Positions 7,543-16,357 of a stretch of 64,000 nt of DNA are shown here, piece by piece. Source of the stretch: Defluviimonas aquaemixtae (lineage in GTDB: Bacteria > Pseudomonadota > Alphaproteobacteria > Rhodobacterales > Rhodobacteraceae); NCBI RefSeq assembly GCF_900302475.1, contig NZ_OMOQ01000001.1:248001-312000 (forward strand). Reading direction: 5' to 3'. The stretch's first letter is position 1; the number at the start of each line of letters is the position of its first letter. The translations under genes were made by a program, and so were the position numbers. The notes beneath the pieces are model-generated. The model worked only from the letters and a program-made list of their open reading frames with translations. It ran no database searches and had not been told where the DNA came from.

Positions 7543-9984
7543 CTAGACGGCTCGCCGCCACGGCCCCGCGCGGCGCAGCCGGAGCGCATTCGTGACGACG
7601 AACACCGACGAAAGCGCCATCGCGCCCGCGGCGAGCATGGGTGACAGCAGCATCCCATTGAGCGGATAGAGCGCACCGGCGGCGACCGGGATCAAGAGGA
7701 CATTGTAACCGAAGGCCCAGAAGAGGTTCTGCCGGATATTGCGCATCGTCGCGCGCGAGAGGCGGACGGCATCGGCGACCGCGCCCGGATCGCCGGTCAT
7801 CAGAACGACCTCCGCCGCCTCGATCGCGACGTCGGTGCCGGTGCCCATCGCGATGCCGATATCGGCGGCGGCGAGAGCGGGGGCGTCGTTGATCCCGTCG
7901 CCTACGAAGGCGGTCGTCCCCTTCTCGCCGAGCCCGGCGAGCGCCTCGACCTTGCCTTCGGGCAGGACCTCCGCCGCGACATGGTCAATGCCGAGGTCGC
8001 GCGCTATCGCCTCGGCCGTCGCGCGTGTGTCGCCGGAGATCATCGCGGTTTTCACACCCATGTCGTGCAGGGCCGCGATGGCCGCCCAGGCGCCCTTTTT
8101 TACCGGGTCGGAGACGGCGATCACCGCAGCGAGCGTACCGTCGATCGCGACGTAGATCGGCGTCTTGGCCTCAGCGGCGAGGCGGTCCGCCGTTCCTGCG
8201 AGGCCGCCGGGATCGATGCCCGTCTCGCGAAGCGCGTGGGCGTTGCCGATCAGCATGGCCTTGCCGTTCACACGCGCTTTCAGGCCGCGCCCCGCAAGCG
8301 CTTCGGCCTCCGATGCCGCGGGTATGGCGAGGTCGCGCGCCTCGACTTCGGCGACGATCGCGCGGGCAAGGGGGTGCTCCGAGCGCGCCTCCGCCGAGGC
8401 GGCGAGAGCGAGCACGCTCGCTTCGTCGAACCCATTCACGACCTCGATGTCAGTCAGTCGCGGCGCGCCCTCGGTCAGCGTGCCAGTCTTGTCGAAGGCG
8501 ACAATCCGGGCCCCGGACAGTCGCTGAAGCGCGTCGCCCCGCCGAAACAGCACGCCGAGTTCGGCGCCGCGCCCGGTGCCGACTAGGATCGACACCGGCG
8601 TGGCGAGCCCCATTGCGCAGGGGCAGGCGATGATCAGGACCGAGATCCCCACGACGAGCGCATAGGTGAGCGCGGGCGCGGGGCCGACGATCAGCCAAAC
8701 GGCAAAGGCCAGAACGGCGAGCGCCATGACCGCCGGGACGAACCAGAGCGTGATCCGGTCGACGAGCGCCTGGACAGGCAGCTTCGCGCCCTGTGCATCG
8801 GCGACCATCGCGATGATCCGCGCGAGCACGGTGTCGGCGCCCGTCGCGGTGACGCGATAGGTCAACGCGGACTGGCCGTTCACGGTGCCGCCAGTGACGG
8901 TTGTACCCGATTGCTTTTCGACCGGGGCGGGTTCGCCGGTCAGCATGGATTCGTCGATCCAGCCGTGACCTTCGGTGATTGCGCCATCGACGGCGACGCG
9001 CTCGCCGGGGGCGAGGCGGACGATGTCGCCGGGCCGAACCGCATCAACCGGGATGTCGACGGCCCTGCCATCCCGCACCACGCGCGCGGTCTCGGGGCGC
9101 AGCCCGATGAGCCGGCGGATCGCCTCGCCGGCCCGCCCCTTCGCGCCTGCTTCGAGGAGCCGACCGAGGAGGATCAGCGTCACGATCATCGCAGCGGCCT
9201 CGTAGTAAACGCCGCGCGCGGCTTCCGGCAGAAGTCCGGGCGCGAAGGTCGCGGTGGTGGAATAGGTGAACGCCGCGAGGCTGCCGAGCGCCACGAGCGA
9301 GTTCATCTCGGGCGCGCCGCGCAGAAGCGCTGGGAGGCCATGCCTGAAGAACAGGAAACCGGGACCGAGGAGAACGGCTGCGGTCAGCACGAACTGGATG
9401 CGCCACGAGTTCGCCTCACCCAGGGTCGCCGTGACCCAGTGGTGGAACGCGGGCACCATGTGCGTGCCCATAGCAAGTACGACGACGGGTGCGGCGAGCG
9501 CGGCGGAAAGTGCGAACGCGCGGCGCAGCCTGTGAACCTCGTCGACCTGGCGTTCGCCACGCGGCGTATCCGCTTCCGCAGGTCTGGCCTTATATCCCGC
9601 GGCCTTGACTGTGTCGGCGAGTGCCCCGGGCGACGACGCTCCGGATGAGTAACGAACATGAGCAGAGCCCGTGACCAGATTGACCTTCGCCTGTTTCACA
9701 CCAGGCACGGCCTCCAGCGCACGCTCCACCCGGCCTACGCAGGACGCACAGGTCATGCCGTCGATCTCCAGCGCGGCTTCGGTCTCGGCGACGGAATAGC
9801 CGGCCCTCTTCAGAGCTTCGGCGAGACGGATCGCATCGGTCTGGTCGGAATGGTCGACCTTTGCCGTACTCTCAAGCAGGTTCACGCTCGCATCCGCGAC
9901 TCCGGGGACGGCTTTCAGAGCGCGTTCGACCCTGCCGACGCAGGATGCGCAGCTCATGCCTTGGACGGTGAAAATTGCTTGCAT
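7543..9984 (-). CDS. copA: Cu(+)-exporting P-type ATPase
   Basis: An 813-residue P1B-1 ATPase that expels Cu(+) (or Ag(+)) across the inner membrane. It has two N-terminal heavy-metal-binding domains with GMSCASC (Cys12, Cys15) and GMTCASC (Cys79, Cys82), eight predicted helices, the intramembrane ACPCAMGL motif, the TGES-equivalent MLTGEPAPV, the phosphorylation site DKTGTLTEG, the SEHPLARAI motif and the hinge GDGINDAPAL. The last helix carries the Cu-specific M..SS pattern (AMALSSVFV). The start is placed at MQAIFTVQG with AAGGAG 11 bases upstream; the longer frame is non-coding in character. It follows the HlyD-type adaptor by 91 bases on the same strand. Confidence 0.95.
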   Translation of the reverse strand: MQAIFTVQGMSCASCVGRVERALKAVPGVADASVNLLESTAKVDHSDQTDAIRLAEALKRAGYSVAETEAALEIDGMTCASCVGRVERALEAVPGVKQAKVNLVTGSAHVRYSSGASSPGALADTVKAAGYKARPAEADTPRGERQVDEVHRLRRAFALSAALAAPVVVLAMGTHMVPAFHHWVTATLGEANSWRIQFVLTAAVLLGPGFLFFRHGLPALLRGAPEMNSLVALGSLAAFTYSTTATFAPGLLPEAARGVYYEAAAMIVTLILLGRLLEAGAKGRAGEAIRRLIGLRPETARVVRDGRAVDIPVDAVRPGDIVRLAPGERVAVDGAITEGHGWIDESMLTGEPAPVEKQSGTTVTGGTVNGQSALTYRVTATGADTVLARIIAMVADAQGAKLPVQALVDRITLWFVPAVMALAVLAFAVWLIVGPAPALTYALVVGISVLIIACPCAMGLATPVSILVGTGRGAELGVLFRRGDALQRLSGARIVAFDKTGTLTEGAPRLTDIEVVNGFDEASVLALAASAEARSEHPLARAIVAEVEARDLAIPAASEAEALAGRGLKARVNGKAMLIGNAHALRETGIDPGGLAGTADRLAAEAKTPIYVAIDGTLAAVIAVSDPVKKGAWAAIAALHDMGVKTAMISGDTRATAEAIARDLGIDHVAAEVLPEGKVEALAGLGEKGTTAFVGDGINDAPALAAADIGIAMGTGTDVAIEAAEVVLMTGDPGAVADAVRLSRATMRNIRQNLFWAFGYNVLLIPVAAGALYPLNGMLLSPMLAAGAMALSSVFVVTNALRLRRAGPWRRAV

Positions 9985-10075
9985 CGTGATGGTGACTCCT
10001 TCTTCCGGTCCTAAATGCAGATCGGAATAGGAGATTGTCAAAGGGCTTGCAGCCGTTGGTTCTAGGAACTCAGAA

Positions 10076-11287
10076 TCAATTCTTCGGGCGCTCGACAACC
10101 GGCACTTTGTCGGCGATTGCGTCGGAGGGATGCAGAATGACCCGGTCGCCGGGTGCGAGCCCATCGGTCACTTCCGCCGCTGTGCCGTTGCGGTGGCCGA
10201 TTGTGACAGGGGTCAGCGTCGCGATGCCGTCCTCATCGCGGAAGACGACCCAGCCACCGTCGCGGCGAAAGAGCGCCGAGAGCGGCACCTGCAGCACGTC
10301 CTCGCCCTGCCAGATCACGATGCGAAGGTAGACGGCGTAGTGATCGCCGAGCCCCTGCCGCGCCTCGGGCGGGCTCGAGATGTCGAAGATTGCGTCGACG
10401 CGCTGTTCCTCGATGCCAAGGGCCGAGACCTTGGTGCGCGCGGAGGGCTCGAGGCTGCGAAGTTCCGCCTCAAGCGGATCGGCCCCGCCCCAGCGCTCAA
10501 CGATGGCGCGGTCGCCGGGCTTCAACCCCACGGCGTCGACGGAAAGGAGATCGGCGACGATTTCAAGATCGTCGATCCGCCCGATCGAGACGAGCGGAGT
10601 GCCCGCCGTGACCGGCCCCTCGCTGACGATGTCGACCGACAGCACCGTGCCGGTGATCGGGGCACGAAGCGTGACGCAGCAGCGTTCGCCCGTACCGGCG
10701 GCCGCGCCGGGTTCGATCAGCGCCGCACGGGAACGCTGCAGCGCGCTGGTTGACATCGCGACATTCGATCGCGCCGCCTCGCGGGCGGCGAGGCGGATCG
10801 AGAGGATCTGGCTCGCATCCTCAAGCTGCGTCTGCGCGGTCACGCCCCGGTCTGCCAGCGTCCGGGCGCGGTTGTACTGGCTCTGCGCATAGGCGAGTTC
10901 CTCCTCGGTCTGGCGGAACTGCGCTTCCGCGAGCCGGAGCGCCGCCTCGGCTTCCCTGACCGCGGCCTGGGCCTGTTCGCGCGAGCGCGTGTCGAGAAGC
11001 GTGGGCGCCGCCGGCTCGACCACCGCGACCACTGTTTCGCCTTGGGTCACCGGGTCGCCCACCTCGACAGGTGCGCGCCGGGCGGTGCCGGAAATGGGTG
11101 CGGAAACCTCGAAGACGTCGCGGATCCGGGTTTCTCCATCCGCATTCACCGTCACCAGCATCGGGCCGCGGGCAAGTTCAGCGATGTCGACCGACACGGG
11201 CTCGGTCCGAAAGGCGAGCCAGCCAAGTCCGGCGATCGTGGCAGCGCCGACGACGCCGACGATGTAGTGTCGGGTTTGCAGGGACAT
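10076..11287 (-). CDS. HlyD-family periplasmic adaptor (membrane fusion protein)
   Basis: A 403-residue adaptor with an N-terminal membrane anchor (residues about 7-27, HYIVGVVGAATIAGLGWLAF), a biotinyl-lipoyl-like half (VSAPISGTARRAPVEVGDPV), a long alanine/glutamine-rich alpha-hairpin about residues 100-190, the second lipoyl half (VTLRAPITGTVLSVD) and a beta-barrel. Such proteins bridge an inner-membrane pump and an outer-membrane channel. It is four bases downstream of the FtsX-type permease and is the third gene of an ATPase-permease-adaptor operon resembling DevBCA or MacAB-type exporters. A Cys-Cys pair sits just before the second lipoyl half (GERCCVTLRAP). Confidence 0.88.
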   Translation of the reverse strand: MSLQTRHYIVGVVGAATIAGLGWLAFRTEPVSVDIAELARGPMLVTVNADGETRIRDVFEVSAPISGTARRAPVEVGDPVTQGETVVAVVEPAAPTLLDTRSREQAQAAVREAEAALRLAEAQFRQTEEELAYAQSQYNRARTLADRGVTAQTQLEDASQILSIRLAAREAARSNVAMSTSALQRSRAALIEPGAAAGTGERCCVTLRAPITGTVLSVDIVSEGPVTAGTPLVSIGRIDDLEIVADLLSVDAVGLKPGDRAIVERWGGADPLEAELRSLEPSARTKVSALGIEEQRVDAIFDISSPPEARQGLGDHYAVYLRIVIWQGEDVLQVPLSALFRRDGGWVVFRDEDGIATLTPVTIGHRNGTAAEVTDGLAPGDRVILHPSDAIADKVPVVERPKN

Positions 11288-11291
11288 GGTT

Positions 11292-13661
11292 TCACTCCCG
11301 TGTTTTCATAACGGCGACGAGGTCAAGCCGGTCGATGCGGCGGCGCACTACCAGCGCGGCGGCCAGGGCCGTGAGAAGTACGATGAGGCTCGCACGAGCG
11401 AATGTTGCAGGGCGGATCTCGAAGGGTATGGCGTAAAGATCGCTGTCGATCCCTTGTGTAAAGGCCCAGGCGATGCCCATTCCCGCAAGCCAGCCGAAGG
11501 GTTGGGCGAGGACCGCAAGCAGCATCGCCTCGCCGACGAGGATGAAGGACACTTCGCCTCTCGAAAAGCCGAGAATCCGCAGGCTTGCCAGTTCTCGGGC
11601 GCGTTCGGACAGCTGAATCCGCGCGCCGTTATAGGTCACGCCCACCGTGATCAGGACGGCGATCACGACATACACGGTTGCTGTGATGTTGATATTTTCC
11701 TGAATCGTGTTTTCGAACGACCGGCGCATGTCGGTCAGCATGGCTGTCCCCGCCAGGGCTGGCATGTCCTTCAGCGCCCGGTGGAACTCGGCGCGCCGGT
11801 TTTCATCGAGCGTCACGTTGGCAACCGAAACGCGTGGCGCTTGGCGGAGGGCGAGGTTCAGCGTTTCGAAATCCACATAGGCCCCTAGGCCGACATATTG
11901 TGAGATCGTGCCGTGCAGAGGCAAAGACAGCGTTTCGCGGCGGCCCGACAGGAAGTCGATCTCCACCGGATCGCCAATCGACAGGTCGAGATTCTCCGCC
12001 AGGCGGTCCGCGAGCACGAGCCCGCCGGGTGGCGCGGCCATGACGCGGCCCGCGCCGCCGACAACGCGGGAAAGGTCCGTGTCGGGCCGGCGCGCCTCGA
12101 GGCCCACATGCTTCGACAGGTGGCCATTACGCAGTACAACCGGTTCGTTCAACTGACCTTCGATCTGCATCGCCCCGGGAAGGGTGCGGAGTTCGTCGAT
12201 TGCAATCTCTGGCAGGTCATCGGTGAACATCAGAACGGCATCCTGCCGGTTGGCGAGGCTGAACGTCGTGTCGAGCATTTTGTTCAGCGCATCATCGAAG
12301 AAGTTCGCCGCGGCGAGAACGGCGACGGCCATTGCGATTCCAAGCGCGCTCGCCGCCGCGCGGATCGGCCAGCGCGCAATGGAGCGCATGATCATCATCA
12401 TGGGCTGGGAAAGCCTCAGGCTTTCCATGATCCGGTCGGTGAGGCCGCGCCGGAATCGCGCCGGAGCGGGCGGCTGCATAGCGACCGCGGGCGGCAGCCG
12501 CGCGGCGGTGAGCGCGACCCTGAGCGCCCCGAATGCCGCCGAGGCGAGCCCGATCAGGCCCGCGACGGCATAGACCGTCCATGTGCCGCGGAAAATCAGA
12601 TACGGAAACGAGAAGAAATCCGCGTAGATTCTCGCAAGCCCATGGGCGAGCCAGGCCCCTGCAGCCCAGCCGATCAGAATGCCGACGCTCGCGGTCAATC
12701 CAGCGAGCAGCAGGTAATGCATCGCGATCGCGGCGTTCGAATAGCCGAGTGCCTTCAGAAGCCCGATCTCCGCACGTTCCAGCGCGACGATCCGGCCAAG
12801 GACCATGTTCACGAGAAATGCCGCAACACCGAAGAAGATCGGCGGAAGCACGATGGTCATGGTCCAGAGCTGAGAGAGTTCGGAGGTCACAAAGCTGTCC
12901 GAGATCTGGCGGTCGCGCCCGTAGGCGCCGGTCCCGCCATAGGCTTCCAGAAGCGCGTCAATGCGATCGATCACCTCCGCCTCGTTCGCGCCGGCGTAGA
13001 GGCCAATGGTCGCGCTGTTGAACGCGCCCGACATGTCGAAGGCGGCCTGAACGGCGCGTTCGGGCATCCAGATGATCGCGAACCCTTCCTTGTCCGGCAT
13101 CAGCGCGCCCGGGCCGAGCGCGTAGATAAACTCGGGCGATAAGAGCGTTCCTGTGATCGTCAGCTCGCGCCGCGTGCCGTTCAGGTTGGCGAAGAACCGG
13201 TCGCCCGGCCGGTAGCCGTTCGACAGGGCGAAGGGTTCGTTCACCGCGACTTCGCCATTGGCATCGGGGTCGGGAAGGCGCCCGGCGCGCAGGATCGGCA
13301 CGTTCAGCAGCGGTTCGCCCGAGGCGGGCAGAGAAACGATCTGGCCGACAGCGGTGTCGTCACGGCCCGGCAGGTCAAGCGTCACGAGCCCTTCGGTCCG
13401 CGCTTCGGCCGCGCGGACACCGGGAACCGCCGCGATCTCGTGCAGAAGCGAACCGGGTGCGCGGCGGGCCGGTGCCCAAAGATCGGCGAAGCGGTTGCGT
13501 TCGTAATAGGCATCGCGGCTGTCCCCCAGCGCCTGATACATGCCGAACGACATCAGGAGCGCCGCCACTCCGCAGGCAAGCACGAGCGCGATCGCCAGTG
13601 CCTGCGCCCAGAGGCGGACGAAATCGCGCAGGAGTTTCCGGTCGAGCGCGCGCATCACCAT
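11292..13661 (-). CDS. ABC exporter permease with two FtsX domains
   Basis: A 789-residue permease. Helix 1 follows a short basic stretch ([15 protein letters not shown]), then comes a large periplasmic domain, three helices around residues 270-385 with [15 protein letters not shown], a central basic stretch, another helix near 435-455, a second periplasmic domain and a final FtsX unit with [17 protein letters not shown]. The fold places it with LolCE/MacB/DevC-type exporters. Its ATG overlaps the end of the ATPase gene by seven bases, with GGAG five bases ahead; a second in-frame ATG two codons later is possible. Substrate unknown. Confidence 0.87.
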   Translation of the reverse strand: MVMRALDRKLLRDFVRLWAQALAIALVLACGVAALLMSFGMYQALGDSRDAYYERNRFADLWAPARRAPGSLLHEIAAVPGVRAAEARTEGLVTLDLPGRDDTAVGQIVSLPASGEPLLNVPILRAGRLPDPDANGEVAVNEPFALSNGYRPGDRFFANLNGTRRELTITGTLLSPEFIYALGPGALMPDKEGFAIIWMPERAVQAAFDMSGAFNSATIGLYAGANEAEVIDRIDALLEAYGGTGAYGRDRQISDSFVTSELSQLWTMTIVLPPIFFGVAAFLVNMVLGRIVALERAEIGLLKALGYSNAAIAMHYLLLAGLTASVGILIGWAAGAWLAHGLARIYADFFSFPYLIFRGTWTVYAVAGLIGLASAAFGALRVALTAARLPPAVAMQPPAPARFRRGLTDRIMESLRLSQPMMMIMRSIARWPIRAAASALGIAMAVAVLAAANFFDDALNKMLDTTFSLANRQDAVLMFTDDLPEIAIDELRTLPGAMQIEGQLNEPVVLRNGHLSKHVGLEARRPDTDLSRVVGGAGRVMAAPPGGLVLADRLAENLDLSIGDPVEIDFLSGRRETLSLPLHGTISQYVGLGAYVDFETLNLALRQAPRVSVANVTLDENRRAEFHRALKDMPALAGTAMLTDMRRSFENTIQENINITATVYVVIAVLITVGVTYNGARIQLSERARELASLRILGFSRGEVSFILVGEAMLLAVLAQPFGWLAGMGIAWAFTQGIDSDLYAIPFEIRPATFARASLIVLLTALAAALVVRRRIDRLDLVAVMKTRE

Positions 13662-14362
13662 TCGATCTCCGACGGCGCCAGAAGGGTCTCGTTCGTTTCG
13701 ACTGCGCCGATGCGGCCATCCTGAAAGCGCAGGACGCGGTGGGCCATCTTGCGGATCATCGCATTGTGCGTGATCACAACGGTGGCCGTGCCGAGCTGTT
13801 CGTTGACTGTCTTCAGCGCCTCCAGAACCTGCACTCCGGTCTTACTGTCGAGGGCGCCGGTGGGTTCGTCGCAGAGGAGCACGTCGGGCCGTTTGGCGAT
13901 GGCGCGTGCGATGGCCACGCGTTGTTGTTCCCCGCCTGAAAGCTCCGCCGGAAAGTGATCGAGCCGCGGCTCCAGCCCGACGAGCGCCAGCGCCTCGGCC
14001 GGCCGCATGGGATTTCGCGACACATCGGTGACGAGCTGCACATTCTCGCGCGCGGTGAGAGAGGCGACGAGGTTGTAGAACTGGAAGACGAACCCCACGT
14101 GATCGCGCCGATAGGCGGTGAGCGCGCGGTCCCCCATCCCCGTCAGCTCCGTGTCACGAAACCAGACATGGCCCGAGGATGCAGCGTCGAGCCCGCCGAG
14201 GATGTTCAGGAGCGTGGATTTGCCGGAACCGGACGGGCCGAGAAGCACCGTAAGCTCGCTCTCGTACAAATCGAGATCTACGCCGGCCAGGGCGTGAACC
14301 TTGACCTTCCCGGTATCGTAGACCTTGGTCAGGCCGACGGTTCTGAATACGATCTGTGGCAT
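13655..14362 (-). CDS. ABC exporter ATP-binding protein (MacB/LolD/DevA type)
   Basis: A 235-residue ATPase with Walker [10 protein letters not shown] at residues 42-50, a Q-loop in FVFQFYNLV, signature LSGGEQQR, Walker [12 protein letters not shown] and an H-loop VVITHNAMI. The GALD form after Walker B is typical of the MacB/DevA class. The start MPQIVF is preferred because AAGGAA lies seven bases upstream; 14 in-frame codons further upstream are open but less likely. First gene of the exporter operon, followed by its permease (7-base overlap) and adaptor. An FNR-like palindrome is centred about 55 bases upstream of the start. Confidence 0.9.
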   Translation of the reverse strand: MPQIVFRTVGLTKVYDTGKVKVHALAGVDLDLYESELTVLLGPSGSGKSTLLNILGGLDAASSGHVWFRDTELTGMGDRALTAYRRDHVGFVFQFYNLVASLTARENVQLVTDVSRNPMRPAEALALVGLEPRLDHFPAELSGGEQQRVAIARAIAKRPDVLLCDEPTGALDSKTGVQVLEALKTVNEQLGTATVVITHNAMIRKMAHRVLRFQDGRIGAVETNETLLAPSEIEW

Positions 14363-14409
14363 GGCGCGTTCCTTGTGCGCGATCTGACGAAACCTGGCGC
14401 ACACTGTCC

Positions 14410-14423
14410 TTGATTTGGCTCAA
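14410..14423. promoter_or_regulatory. FNR/FnrL-like box
   Basis: TTGATTTGGCTCAA matches the FNR/FnrL consensus TTGAT-N4-ATCAA at nine of ten defined positions. It lies in the 216-base divergent region between the ABC exporter ATPase (48 bases from its start) and the L,D-transpeptidase (156 bases from its start). Position favours control of the exporter operon. A chance match to such a short motif is possible, so this is an inference. Confidence 0.4.
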
Positions 14424-14578
14424 CCGAGAGCCACACTGGTGGAAAAATGAACCGAACGGGGCGTATTTTCGTCAGGTCCGCGACATAATATTAAGGAATC
14501 ACGGACCGATGTCCGGTATGTTGACGGCTTCCCGGAAAGGTTCCGCTCGCACCGCGACAGTTAGCGATGGAGGAGGCG

Positions 14579-15193
14579 ATGCTCGACCGCCGTAGATTTG
14601 CGACCGCCGCGATCGCGACAGCAGCCCTTGGCCTTTCGGGCCGCAGGGCGGATGCGTTCTTGTTCGAGGAAGTGATCAAGCAAGAGCTGCAAATCCCCGA
14701 GGGGCCGATTGCGGGCGTGTCGATCGCGCCGGAACTTTACCCGACCGTGGTCCAGGTCAAGCGCAGCTTCGTGCCGGGCTCGATCCATGTGCTGTCCTCG
14801 CAGCATTACCTCTATTACATCGCGAGGAAGGGCATCGCGATCCGCTATGGCGTCGCCGTCGGCAGGGCCGAGCTTGTCTATCGCGGGCAGGCCGTTATCG
14901 GAAAGAAGGTCGAATGGCCAAGCTGGAAGCCCACGCCCGAAATGATCGAGCGCGATCCCGAGGCCTATGAGAAATACGCTGAAGGCGTGCCGGGCGGACC
15001 GGACAACCCCTTGGGCGCGCGTGCAATCTATCTCTACGAGAACGGCCGCGACACGGCGGTCCGGATCCACGGCACGACCGAGCCGAACTCCATCGGCCGC
15101 TCGATTTCGAACGGATGCTTGCGCATGGTCAACGACCACGTGATCGATCTTTTCGAACGGGTGGAACTCGGCGCGCCGGTCATGGTCTACTGA
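14579..15193 (+). CDS. L,D-transpeptidase (YkuD domain)
   Basis: A 204-residue exported enzyme that cross-links peptidoglycan (3-3 links) or attaches proteins to it. The N-terminus MLDRRRFATAAIATAALGL is a signal peptide with a twin-arginine-like start, cleaved probably after RRADA. The YkuD catalytic motif is complete: His164 in RIHGTTEP and Cys180 in SISNGCLRM, with the intervening GR..SNGC spacing. The second ATG is chosen as the start because a strong GGAGGAG lies four bases ahead of it; an ATG 12 bases upstream would overlap that Shine-Dalgarno. It is a single gene between an exporter operon and mnmH. Confidence 0.92.
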   Translation: MLDRRRFATAAIATAALGLSGRRADAFLFEEVIKQELQIPEGPIAGVSIAPELYPTVVQVKRSFVPGSIHVLSSQHYLYYIARKGIAIRYGVAVGRAELVYRGQAVIGKKVEWPSWKPTPEMIERDPEAYEKYAEGVPGGPDNPLGARAIYLYENGRDTAVRIHGTTEPNSIGRSISNGCLRMVNDHVIDLFERVELGAPVMVY

Positions 15194-15258
15194 GCACGGC
15201 CGGCCCGCTGTTGTGCCCGGACCTTCCGGCCCGCGCGCAGCCGGGTTAAGAGAAACGC

Positions 15259-16326
15259 ATGGCGCTTACGCTTACCTCTGTCCGGCAGATCGCCGCGTTG
15301 GAATTCGACGACGTGATCGACGTGCGCTCGCCTGCCGAGTTCGCCGAGGACCACCTGCCGGGCGCGATCAACCTGCCCGTGCTGGATGATGCCGAGCGGG
15401 CGCGCGTCGGGACCATTTACACGCAGCAGTCGTCCTTTCTTGCCCGGAAGATCGGCGCAGCACTCGTCGCCCGGAACGCGGCGCGCCATCTCGAGGGGCC
15501 TCTCGCGGACAAGCCGGGTGGCTGGCGCCCGCTTATCTATTGCTGGCGTGGCGGGCAGCGGTCGAGCTCCTTCGCGACCATTCTTGCGTCAGTTGGATGG
15601 CGCGTGGAGCTTTTGGAAGGCGGCTACAAATCATGGCGTCGGCTGGTGGTGGCGGCGCTTCAGAACGAGCCGGTGCCGTCGCCCGCCATCGTGCTCGACG
15701 GCAATACCGGCTCGGCCAAAACCGAGCTTCTGGCGCTTCTTGCCCGGCGCGGCGTGCAGACAGTCGACCTCGAAGGCCTCGCCAATCACCGCGGTTCGCT
15801 TTTCGGCGAACGGCCCGGCGGTCAGCCGCCCCAAAAGGCGTTCGAGTCCAGGCTGGCGCTTGCGTTCGCGAGTCTCGATCAAGGGCGTCCCGTCGTGGTT
15901 GAGGCAGAAAGTTCGCGCGTGGGCGACATCGCACTGCCCAAGCAGCTCTGGGTGGCGATGCGCGCTGCGCCGCGCATCCGTATCGCCGCACCCCGCCCGG
16001 AGCGCGCCCGCTACCTTGCGCGGGCCTATGCCGATTTGACCTGCGACAAGTCCCGGCTCGCCGAGATCGTGTCCTGCCTTCGATCTCAGCACTCCGCCGA
16101 ACGGATCGAGACCTGGCTCGCTGCCGCCGAGGCCGGTGATTTCGTGCGCCTTGCCGATGGGCTGATGGAGGCGCACTACGATCCGCGCTACGATAAGCAC
16201 CGCGCCCGCGCGACGCCTGCGACCGAGCGGGTGGTGACGACAGACAGCCTCACGCCGGAGGGGCTAGACCGACTGGCCGCGCAGATCGAGGCGGAAATCG
16301 GCACACTCAAGCCTGCGGCGGTCTAA
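15259..16326 (+). CDS. mnmH: tRNA 2-selenouridine synthase MnmH (SelU)
   Basis: Converts 2-thiouridine at the wobble base of tRNA-Lys/Glu/Gln to 2-selenouridine through a geranylated intermediate, using selenophosphate. The 355-residue protein has an N-terminal rhodanese domain with the active-site Cys95 in LIYCWRGGQRS and a C-terminal P-loop domain. The loop reads GNTGSAKT (residues 148-155), so the Gly before the Walker Lys is Ala. The motif LEGGYKSWRR linking the domains is typical. It converges on selD, the enzyme supplying its selenium donor, with 31 bases between the stops. Confidence 0.95.
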   Translation: MALTLTSVRQIAALEFDDVIDVRSPAEFAEDHLPGAINLPVLDDAERARVGTIYTQQSSFLARKIGAALVARNAARHLEGPLADKPGGWRPLIYCWRGGQRSSSFATILASVGWRVELLEGGYKSWRRLVVAALQNEPVPSPAIVLDGNTGSAKTELLALLARRGVQTVDLEGLANHRGSLFGERPGGQPPQKAFESRLALAFASLDQGRPVVVEAESSRVGDIALPKQLWVAMRAAPRIRIAAPRPERARYLARAYADLTCDKSRLAEIVSCLRSQHSAERIETWLAAAEAGDFVRLADGLMEAHYDPRYDKHRARATPATERVVTTDSLTPEGLDRLAAQIEAEIGTLKPAAV

Positions 16327-16357
16327 TTCCTTCACCCGTCTGATGCCCGCTCGCGGA

